Made by a program: the position numbers and the translations under genes. From Ophioceras dolichostomum (Eukaryota > Ascomycota > Sordariomycetes > Magnaporthales > Ophioceraceae), in contig PYST01000383.1 in NCBI GenBank assembly GCA_003049485.1, forward strand, positions 4,199 to 34,615: DNA of 30,417 bases, written 5' to 3'. The notes below the pieces were generated by a model that was given only the letters and a program-made list of their open reading frames with translations, ran no database searches and was not told where the DNA came from. Shown piece after piece: positions 10,871 through 19,256 of the stretch; within the stretch, counting starts at the first letter, position 1, and each line of letters starts with the position of its first letter.

Positions 10871-11400
10871 ATGGCTGCTTCCTGTCAGTTCTTTGCTAGT
10901 CTAGACGGAGATGAGCTGGACTGTGCACCGAGCCGCGAGGACGCCATCTACCTCGTATCCTCGTTTGACCAGCATACCGGACGGATAACTGTCGATTGTA
11001 GGGAGGCGGACGTAAAATCCGTCTACATCCTAGTAGGTGATTTCCAGTTGGCGTTTCCTGTTGTGCTGCGGGCAGCACAAGAGGCAACAGCGTCTCGGAT
11101 CGCCAGGGCCAAATTGCAAACGAGACCGGCCAAGCCGCACCGGACAGCGGCCCGCCTGATAGGTAGGACCAGGCGATGGCGGTAATTGTCACGGCCATTG
11201 CAGAAACACTGTAATAGATGCTAACTCCAGTGCTTCGAAGTCCAGGAGATCGGCGGCCATCAACATCGATAACCCGCCACTGTCCCCCCGAAGCTATTGC
11301 CACATCTAGCTTGATCTCCGACCAGCAGCCCGCCCCTGAGACACAACCTGAGTCTGCAGTTATCCCTTCTTGCATCGATGCCACCGAGCAGCTAGTATTG

Positions 11401-11625
11401 GAACGGCCGGCGCCAGAACAACCGGCTCCAGAACAGCCGGCGTCAGAGCAACAGGCATCGGAACAACCGGCAATCACAAAACCGGTATCGGAACAATCGG
11501 CGCCGGAACGACCGGGGCTAGACCAACCGGAACCAGAGCAACCAGAACCAGAGCAACCAGAACCGGAGCAACCAGAGCCAGACCAAATGACGTTAGAGCA
11601 GCCGGCGTCAGAGCACCCGGCGCCA
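11401..11625 (+). repeat. 15-bp minisatellite encoding EQPAP-type pentapeptides
   Basis: About fifteen consecutive 15-bp units of the form GA(A/G)CA(A/G)CCGG(C/A)(G/A)CCA encode E-Q-P-A/E-P/S pentads, with three nearly identical units at about 11536-11580. The period is a multiple of three and no unit breaks the frame, so copy-number change would be tolerated in the protein. Confidence 0.85.
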
Positions 11626-12379
11626 GCAAGTGGTGCTGACGCTGGGTTGTACTTGACGGTACCCGCTCTCTCGCACCGCGCTAGGGAGGGCAGCTTGCAG
11701 GAGGGCATGGACAACATGACGGGTAGTGCGATGGAAGGTGCGCGAGGGTATGAAGAGCATGGATATCAAGAACGCCGTGATGAAGTCAACCCTGGACCCG
11801 CTGCACCGCCTCCACAGACAGTAGTCTCCGGGCATCCCCAGGCATACCAGGCCCAGCAGTGGCACGGGATCGGCCAAGAGCAGCCGGGCCACCGGGGCCA
11901 ACATGCTCCCGGGAGCTACGGACCTAGCGGGCCCAACGTCAATATGCCTGCCGCGGGCGCCTAGGACGGCACGGGCGGACAGGCTTACGACCCTTGGTTG
12001 GCTACACACCCCATGGAGCAGGAGAGGCACCCAGGATTCCCCACTCAATCGAACTACTTTTACAGGCCGTTCTATATCCCACTCAACGAGGACTCCATAA
12101 ACTTCACCCTAGGCACGGAGTATTGGTACGAGCTTTTCAGCATGCGCAGGCCGTACGAACTTTGGCCGCCTAAGTTCTTCCCGCTGCTGTGGGGCAAGCT
12201 CTCGACTGATGTCCCCAGACGTCCCTGCTCTGCAATGGTGGGCTACCCGAACCCTCAACCGGAAACGCATGGACCGCCATATTTCCATCCCACTCTCGGC
12301 CTGATTCAGGATCTCCCCTTCAGAAGGGGTTTCTCTATGGTTCCAGACCAAGGGCCTCCGGGCACAAGGGGACCTTCCG

Positions 12380-12720
12380 GTGGCGGGGACCTCCATACCA
12401 ATGGCCTCCGGGTAGCGGGGGACCTCCAACTGGCGGTGGACCACCAAGCGGCTGGAATCCGCCGGGCGGCGGGGAACCTCCAGGTAGCGGGGCGCCTCCA
12501 TACCAATGGCCTCCGAGCGGCGGGGGACCTTCTGGTGGCGGGGCACCACTGGATGGAGAGGAGCATCTTGGCAGCGGAAGACCCCTGGATGGCGGGAGAC
12601 AACCATACCAAGGGCCTCCGGGCGAAGGGGAGCCACTAGGCGGCGAGAATCCTCCAGGCTGGGAGAATCCTCCAAGCGGCGAGGGACCTCCAGAAGGCGG
12701 GGGACCCCCGCCGCAGCAGA
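12380..12720 (+). repeat. Degenerate Gly-Pro repeat with PPYQWPP cores
   Basis: In the frame starting at 12381 the sequence encodes repeated GGGPPSG-like units. The 20-base string CTCCATACCAATGGCCTCCG appears at 12391-12410 and again at about 12496-12515, with a divergent third copy near 12605. The repeats are degenerate at DNA level but keep the PPYQ(W/G)PP peptide core. Confidence 0.7.
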
Positions 12721-15598
12721 ATCCAGGTCTTCCATCACCGTACCCGAGCCTTTCCCACGGCCAGAAACTCCCACAGCACATCATCAGTCCTCCGCTTTTA
12801 GGCTGCAATCCCGAGGAAGGGCTTTCGCACTTTCAGGGACAGCCCATGGGCGACCAAGGACCTCCACAGCAAAGTGTGCTTCGCCCGACGCCAGGCTAGA
12901 GTCCTCCAGGTGATAATGGGCCTTCACGGCACGGTGTGGGTCCCGGGCCACCGGGCTGGGCTTCTTCGTGTGATCTGGGACCCTCAACCCCTGATCAGCG
13001 CCATCCGAAGCAAGGCCGCGACAGCCTTCCGTGGAAGGACCCAGCTGTCCTAGTCGTCACTCGATCCTCAAATATCAGTACCGACATTGGTTCCGCCTCT
13101 CCCCCAGCTCCGAGGACACTGTTGGCATCACCACGCGTCATTTCACAGCCCACTACCACACCTGAAGTGAATGTCCGGGCCATCTCCTGCACTCAATCTT
13201 CAAGATTTGAGGGCGACAATTCCCCCGCTCGTTCCCAATCGCCAGCTCGCCGGACGCAATCTGCACCGGCAAGCATCGCTCTACGGCGTACCACGCCTGA
13301 TGAGCCGCCCCAGGGCCAAGTATCAGATCATGGCCTTTCTGCAACAAAACAGGACCTGCCTCCAGACCACCTTGATGATCCGCCGCTACCACGGTCTTCA
13401 TCAGTTCCACCTCTTCCACGTCCATCAACACTGACTCTGCCCCCATTTCCGCCTCCGCCTCCGCCTCCGCCTCTACCGCCAGCGCCTATCCAAGTCAGCG
13501 ACTAGGTCCGCCGACAATGGGCTGCGGGCAACTTACGACCCAGAGTAGCCGGTGCTGGTTCAGCCTGGAAGCTCCCGCGACCACGGAGGAAGTCGAACGT
13601 TTACGTGGCGAGCGTGGGCCGGCCGTGCCCAAAGGTCAAGGAGCTGCACAGAGAGCTCCAGGTCACGGCCGAAGCGAGCCTCGTCAAGATCCAAGAAATG
13701 CAGCGGGACCAGGCCGGGCTGCTCGAGTGGTGGTGCAAGGAAGAGCTTCGGCTGGAAGTGAAGGAGCATGATCTATTGGCTGCGCAGCGCGAGAAGCGCC
13801 AACTGGAGGAGAAGATAGAGCGGCAGAAGAAGATAAAGGAGCAGCTACAGCAGAGAATGAAGGAGTTGCTGCAGAAAAAGGAGGAGCCACTGCAGATACA
13901 GCGAGAGGAGAAATTGTGGGGAAAGCAACGTGGAACTGCCGGTGGGAACAAGAAGGGGCGAGCCGAAGACAAAGAGTGGGAGGCAGAACAAACAGGGAGG
14001 GAGGCAGGGGACCTAGGGTTTGAGGTGCTGCCTTACATCCGGGAGAGTTTGGAAGATCATGGTAAACACTTGCCCGAGGACGACGACACTGGCACCGGCG
14101 CTGGCACTGGCACTGGCAATGGCGAGGGCGAGGGCTAGGATAACGGCCCGAGCCAGGGCGTGCTATGTGATGGTGATGACACTTCAGGGAAGGGGCAGGT
14201 CACGCCGGCGACTGAAGATGATAAAGAAGACCTCGAAAATCGGAACATAGACCTGGTGGATGTAATCGACTGGGCTCATCAAGGAGGGCCACCTCTGAGC
14301 CCAACCAGGAGCAGCACCGTTGTTGGGAAGATGGGCAGAGGCGCCACTGGAAAAAGGCGGGAACAGTTGCCGGTTCCCTGTCGCCGCCGCTGGAAGTCGA
14401 TAAGACCCAGGGAGACAGCAGCTTGGAGGGTAACCCTGATCTAGCAGGGGAGGGTCTCAACGCTCCTGGCATAGATCCGAGTCGAATACCTCTTCTCGGT
14501 GCCCCACGCGGCGAAGCCGGGACGGCGACAGAGCCGCTGCCACCCAGCGACGGCCAGCAAGCACTGCCCGCGGAGGATAAGGGAGAAAAGGACGATGAAG
14601 AGACAGAGACAGCGCTGTCACTACCCAGCGATGACCAACAAGCACAGTCGGAGGCGGGGAAGAAGAAGAAGAGGAGGAGGAAGAAGAAGAAAAAGGGCAA
14701 GAAAAAGGAGGAGGAGGATAAGGGAAAAGAGGACAACAACTCTCAAATTGCCTCACAGGAAATCGTCAGCGATCAATTGATCAAACGCCTAGAGGTGGGA
14801 TCTCGGTGCTGCAATCCCATAGTAACTCGGGTAGGCTTCAGAAAGGCGCTAGAGTTCGTCGGGAAGCCCGTCAATGATCAGCGGCTGAAAAAGATTCTGC
14901 GGAAGTGGGAACCGGCACCAACGGCGGCACTGTTATCAGCACCAGCGCCAGCTGCTCATTTTCCGTAGATCATGTGTGGGAACTACGAGTACTGACACGT
15001 GGACAACGAAACAGCGAGCACCTAGCGAGCAAAATCGATACCATTCTTGTTGCTGCTGTTTATCAAAATGAGCTGCCTCGAGAGATTGATCATGTCTGGC
15101 CGCACAACTACGATAGGGCTAGTCTCGCATGGCTCACCGTGCGGATGTCCGTGGGTCGGAGCGAGTCGGTCGGCCAGGAGCAACGCCATTGCGAGTTGCC
15201 TTGCAAATGCAGGGCCGCCGTTGGTACCTAAGGTTCATTCAAAGGACATTCCATTCGAAGTCGTCTCCAAAGCCTGCGGCCGGTCAACGGACATCTCGAT
15301 CTCCGACAGCATGGGATTTGTTGAGATTCCCACCCCGAAAAAGTGTCGTAAGCCAAGGAATGCCGTGCTCCCCTTTTTGGGTTTGCCAGCTCTCGACGTC
15401 ACCCAGGGTCATTCCAATCTCGCTGATGCTACAGTGGGTTTCGACGCTAGCACCCGGGAGCGCAACGCTGCGCCAAGCCGCATCGCAACTCACCAGAAAA
15501 CGGGCTTTGTCGGTTTCAATACCAACGCCAGCTTGCTGGGAACACCACCGCTTGCACCGACGACGAGTAGCACGCTAGGAAAAAAGCCACCCATGTGA

Positions 15599-15913
15599 CT
15601 AACTGCCAGATAACCGTTGTTTTTGTTGAGCGCACAACAAAGAAAGGATGGAAACACAATCCCACCGCTCTTCTTACCTCCATACATTGAGCTTGCGCGA
15701 TTTCTTCGGACAACCTTACATAAAGCGAAAACAGAAACCACCACCCATCGCTTGGTGACGTTTCAAAGAAAGACCCATCGTCGCCGTACCCATATCTGGC
15801 TTTTCGCGGTCCACTTTCATTGATCCCTTCCCTTTGACTGCGTTCCTGCGTTGTCATTGTGGGAGTACGGACGACGCACTGGTTCCTGTCCCCATTCATT
15901 CAGCGTGCTTGCC
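15599..15913. promoter_or_regulatory. Upstream region of the carbonic anhydrase gene
   Basis: These 315 bases carry no supported gene. They are lower in GC than the flanking coding DNA and presumably hold the carbonic anhydrase promoter and leader. I could not assign a specific TATA or regulator site. Confidence 0.35.
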
Positions 15914-16975
15914 ATGTACACGGCGAGACAGGTGCTGCTGTTCGCCGTGACTGCCGCCGCCCACCGCCGCCCCGGAAGCTTATTAGTAGTAGGATCGGTC
16001 CCTCCGCTCCGTGAGCGGAAATCTCCCCTCTCGATGTTATCGTCGTCGGCCCCTTTCTCGTCATCGTCCATCCCGCAGGACAAGCAGCAGCAGGGCAGCA
16101 GCACGTCAGCGTCAGCAGCATCAGCAGCATCACCACAGGCATCGTCATCATCACCATCATCACCCGCAAAACCTACTCTCTTCTCCCAACTCGTCGCAAA
16201 CCAGCAGCAGAAGGCCTCCCTCACCACCACCACCACCACCACTTCTTCCTCCTCCGCCGCCCAATCCTCAGTCCCCTACGCCAACATGCCAGACTCCCAA
16301 AAGGAAGAGATCACCAAATACCTCAAGCAGACGCACGACCGCGTCTTCGAGCACAACCGCCTCTGGGCCTCCCAGCAGTCCGCCAAGGACCCGGAGTTCT
16401 TCGCCAAGCTCTCCGCGGGCCAGAAGCCGGAGTACCTCTGGATCGGCTGCGCCGACTCGCGCATCCCCGCCGAGCAGATCACGGGCCTGGAGCCCGGCGA
16501 GGCGTTCATCCACCGCAACATCGCGAACCTGGTCTGCCCGCTCGACCTGAACGTGATGTCGGTCATCGAGTACGCGGTGCGGCACCTGCAGGTCAAGCAC
16601 ATCGTCGTGTGCGGCCACTACGGGTGCGGCGGCGTCAAGGCCGCGCTGGAGCCGAAGGACCTGGGCGTGCTGAACCCGTGGCTGAGGAGCATAAGGGACG
16701 TGTACAGGCTCTTCGAGGCGGAGCTGGACGCCATCGAGGACCCGGAGCGCAGGTACGATAGGCTGGTGGAGCTGAATGTGATGGAGCAGTGCCGGAGCGT
16801 GATTAAGACGGCCGCGGTGCAGCAGAGCTATGCGAGGAATCGGTTCCCGATTGTGCATGGGTGGGTGTTTGGGTTTAAGGATGGGCTGTTGAAGGATTTG
16901 GGCGTTGATCATGAGGAGATGCTGAGGCAGGTGCAGAAGATTTATGACTTGACTGGGAGCGCGGCCGCTGAGTGA
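15914..16975 (+). CDS. Beta-class carbonic anhydrase with N-terminal extension
   Basis: The enzyme interconverts CO2 and bicarbonate with a zinc cofactor. The intronless 353-aa protein shows the complete beta-class active site: zinc ligands C179, H235 and C238 and the D181-R183 dyad, within CADSRIP, HRNIANLV and HYGCGGV. The C-terminal helix region is complete. The first about 125 residues are outside the fold. Residues 1-40 are basic, Ala-rich and nearly free of acids (MYTARQVLLFAVTAAAHRRP), fitting a mitochondrial presequence, followed by a Ser/Ala/Gln/Thr-rich linker. Met125 (16286-16288), in good context just before the conserved domain, could give a cytosolic form by leaky initiation or internal transcription start. 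The start at 15914 was chosen because it is the first ATG in the frame. Family assignment is certain; localisation is inferred. Confidence 0.95.
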   Translation: MYTARQVLLFAVTAAAHRRPGSLLVVGSVPPLRERKSPLSMLSSSAPFSSSSIPQDKQQQGSSTSASAASAASPQASSSSPSSPAKPTLFSQLVANQQQKASLTTTTTTTSSSSAAQSSVPYANMPDSQKEEITKYLKQTHDRVFEHNRLWASQQSAKDPEFFAKLSAGQKPEYLWIGCADSRIPAEQITGLEPGEAFIHRNIANLVCPLDLNVMSVIEYAVRHLQVKHIVVCGHYGCGGVKAALEPKDLGVLNPWLRSIRDVYRLFEAELDAIEDPERRYDRLVELNVMEQCRSVIKTAAVQQSYARNRFPIVHGWVFGFKDGLLKDLGVDHEEMLRQVQKIYDLTGSAAAE

Positions 16976-17830
16976 GTGGGTGAGGAGGAGGGAGGAGGAC
17001 TGGCTTGGGCTGGATCTGGGGTGGATTGGGCTGAGGGTGGAACGGATTGGGCTGAGGGTGGAAGGGGTTGTGCCCGGGATGGTCATGCGCTGAACCTGCC
17101 GCTATTCGAGGCGGTACGGAGTCTGTCCCGATGTGTTGCGGGTTTTATCTCTGGGGCGAGGAGATCGGAGTTTGTGGGCTGGACGCAGGTGTATGGATTT
17201 CAGGGGCAAACAAGGAGGCCGACCGGGGCCTTACTGGTGTTTCTAGAAATGTCTCGCCGACTCTTTGATGAGGGTGGTGAAAGGCTCCGGCTTTCGGCGA
17301 CAGCGACGGAGGATTTTCTTTCCATCGGTTGGGGGATCAACAATAGAATAGGTGCTGAAGATGCCGTGGACATGTCCGTGGCCGTCTAGGTACCTCGCAC
17401 GCTCCGGGCTGGACTGATCCATCGATCCGCCGGCCGGGTTTCGTGGCTCTTCTTATACCTTTAGCTATCGCAATTTTAAAATCGGCACTTTGTACTGGCG
17501 TGGACAGGTGTAATTGACCAATTCTATCTCGTGATTGGAACAACATATAATCGACAGGTAAACCGGGCGTGATCGGGCGTTCGCAGGCCGTTCCGTGATG
17601 AGTTGCTGTTAGTGGGGTCAATTAGTCCCCAGCCAGAATCAGGCTGCTGCAGGTCGTGCCACCCCCCTCTTGTTGACGGCTCACATTCTTTTCGCGGCAT
17701 CTAAATCCATCCATCCATTCTTGACGGGTTCGTTTCTGTGCCAAGAACGAAGCTTCGTTGTAGGAAACAAAACGAGTCGCTATTTGCCTCAGTTTTCTAG
17801 CTGGCTCAAACATCAATTCGAACAAAACGA
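16976..17830. other. Intergenic region after carbonic anhydrase
   Basis: About 850 bases without a supported gene. An open frame directly behind the stop (16976-17389) consists of repeat translation (WAEGG units) and shows no domain. CTAGGTACC occurs at 17386. The last 200 bases are presumably the promoter of the hydrolase gene. Confidence 0.45.
17023..17063 (+). repeat. 21-bp tandem repeat, two copies
   Basis: The 20-base unit GGATTGGGCTGAGGGTGGAA occurs at 17023-17042 and again at 17044-17063. It lies in the probable 3' untranslated region of the carbonic anhydrase gene. Confidence 0.85.
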
Positions 17831-18670
17831 ATGATGGATATTCCCCTCATCGCAACGGACCCAGAACAGGGCAATCCCCACACCCACACCGTGGTCTTCC
17901 TCCACGGACGGGGCGACCGCCCGGAGAACTTCGTCGGCGCCCTCTCCCGCTGGTGCGACTCGCGGGGTCTCAACCTCGCGGAATGCTACCCGACCTTCCG
18001 CTGGGTCTTCCCCCGGGCCCCCACGCGCGCCTGCGCCAGCAGCCCCGCCGTCGTGATGCCGCAGTGGTTCGACGTCTGGTCGACCACCGACTTCTACGAG
18101 CGCGAGGACCTCGCCGCCGAGGGCCTCAAGGAGGTCATCCCGGGGATCCTGCGCATCCTGGCCGACGAGGCCGCGAAGCTGGGCGGGAGCGGGAAGAACG
18201 GTTACGACCGCGTCGTGCTAGCCGGCATTAGCATGGGCGGCGCCACGAGCGTGCACACGCTGTTCAACCTCGTGGATAAGGACGTGCCTCGACTCGCTGC
18301 ATTCATGGGGTTCTCGGCGCGCTGTCCCTTTGCGGGGCGCACGCTGTCGGGAATGCGCGAGGCTCTCGGGCTACTGGAGAGCCCGGACGATGCGGCCGGC
18401 GACAGCGAGGTTCTGCGCAACACCCCGATGCTGCTCGAGCACTGCGCTGATGACCCCCTGGTGCTGATCCGGAATGGACACCTGCTGAGGGATACGCTGC
18501 GCGGGTTCGGGGCGCAGGTCGAGTGGAAGGAGTACCCAATCGGGAAGCATTGGTTTAAGTCGCCTGAGGGGATGGATGATGTGGTTGACTTTCTCAACAA
18601 GCACGTCCTCGCCCAGACAGAAGGCCAGAAGCCAGGAGGGCCGTCCACCGGTGCAATGCAATTGGATTGA
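17831..18670 (+). CDS. Acyl-protein thioesterase / phospholipase-carboxylesterase family hydrolase
   Basis: The 279-aa protein is an alpha/beta hydrolase of the abhydrolase_2 (phospholipase/carboxylesterase) family, whose characterised members cleave palmitoyl thioesters from proteins or acyl groups from lysophospholipids. Visible features are the oxyanion segment VVFLHGRGD (21-29), the nucleophile elbow AGISMGG with S134, a probable catalytic Asp in CADDPLV (207 or 208) and His240 in GKHW. It has no signal peptide or membrane segment, so a cytosolic location is expected. Length exceeds the usual 220-240 aa mainly through a loop near 68-95 and a C-terminal tail with no conserved features. It is a single exon. 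The two adjacent start codons (17831 and 17834) cannot be separated. Divergence in the HGRGD loop (HGLGD in classical APT1) suggests a paralogue whose substrate is open. Confidence 0.9.
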   Translation: MMDIPLIATDPEQGNPHTHTVVFLHGRGDRPENFVGALSRWCDSRGLNLAECYPTFRWVFPRAPTRACASSPAVVMPQWFDVWSTTDFYEREDLAAEGLKEVIPGILRILADEAAKLGGSGKNGYDRVVLAGISMGGATSVHTLFNLVDKDVPRLAAFMGFSARCPFAGRTLSGMREALGLLESPDDAAGDSEVLRNTPMLLEHCADDPLVLIRNGHLLRDTLRGFGAQVEWKEYPIGKHWFKSPEGMDDVVDFLNKHVLAQTEGQKPGGPSTGAMQLD

Positions 18671-19256
18671 GCAGAAGGACCTTCATGGGCAGCATTCACA
18701 TCTTCCTAGTCCCTTCAATTGCAGTCGGCCGCCATCATCACAAGAGGAGGGCACTTCCAAGAGGGCACCCCACAAACCAATGGGCCAGCCTCGCCGAGAC
18801 TCGCCGTCGACCCCGGTATTCATCGAGAACACATCTTCTCGTCAAATGGCAGTTCAAACGAATTATTTGTCCGCAATTTCTGCAAGGATGAAACAGAAAT
18901 ACATAGATATTTCTGGAATTCGCAAGTTCCATCTATTGACAGAGTGCAAAACAAGAGAGGTAGCAGCTGTTGAGCTGAGCTCAATTGCAATCTGTCCTCC
19001 GAAGGATCGTGGATGATTCCAGGCAGCGAGGCACGCAGGAGCGGCCACGGTCGCGACCATCAGTGATGGACAGACGTGGCCATTTCAGATCACCACATTT
19101 AAATCCACGGGCGTTTTTCGTATTGAATATTTCCTATGCTGTACGGAGTAACCATCTATACCCAATTCGCCCCAATTGGTAGCCTTTGCCTCTTGTTTCC
19201 AACCATTGAACCGAACCAGCACCCCCACGAGCAAGTCTCGACACCAAATCCCAAAT
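18671..19256. promoter_or_regulatory. Intergenic region upstream of the Hsp70-like gene
   Basis: This 586-base spacer has no supported coding sequence. It contains TACGGAGTA at about 19142, the complement of a motif near 10444. No clear heat-shock or unfolded-protein-response element was recognised by eye. Confidence 0.35.

Larger units (their letters stand above)
10871..15598 (+). pseudogene. Long low-complexity coding chain with in-frame TAGs and frame changes (decaying gene or unresolved multi-exon gene)
   Basis: A start at 10871 opens 97 codons (MAASCQFFASLDGDELDC...). An intron 11163-11245 (GTAGGA, branch TGCTAAC at 11218-11224, CCAG) or 11163-11230 joins this in phase to a long frame. 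Downstream coding-like sequence comprises EQPAP pentapeptide repeats (11401-11625), a PPYQWPP/Gly-Pro-rich region (12340-12720), a Pro-rich segment ending in PPPPPPPLPPAP (13440-13490), a Glu/Lys/Gln coiled coil (13626-13920), an acidic Thr-Gly run (14080-14130) and a Lys-rich block (14656-14720). In-frame TAG stops interrupt at 11962, 12897, 13503 and 14136. Phase changes occur near 12380, 14345 and 14905. The 3' end is uncertain: 15598 closes the last coding-like frame, and only that frame is the guide. I do not recognise the family. Several short genes or an intron-rich gene are alternatives. Confidence 0.45.

Noticed and set aside
11401..11625. Regular repeat array that could suggest CRISPR
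   Set aside because: Units are contiguous 15-mers with no unique spacers and they encode pentapeptides.
16268..17086. Antisense open frame of 272 codons over the carbonic anhydrase
   Set aside because: It lies opposite an intact zinc-site-bearing gene and shows no domain.
16976..17389. Plus-strand frame of 137 codons directly after the carbonic anhydrase stop
   Set aside because: It starts inside a 21-bp repeat and has no motif or leader; it is probably 3' untranslated sequence.
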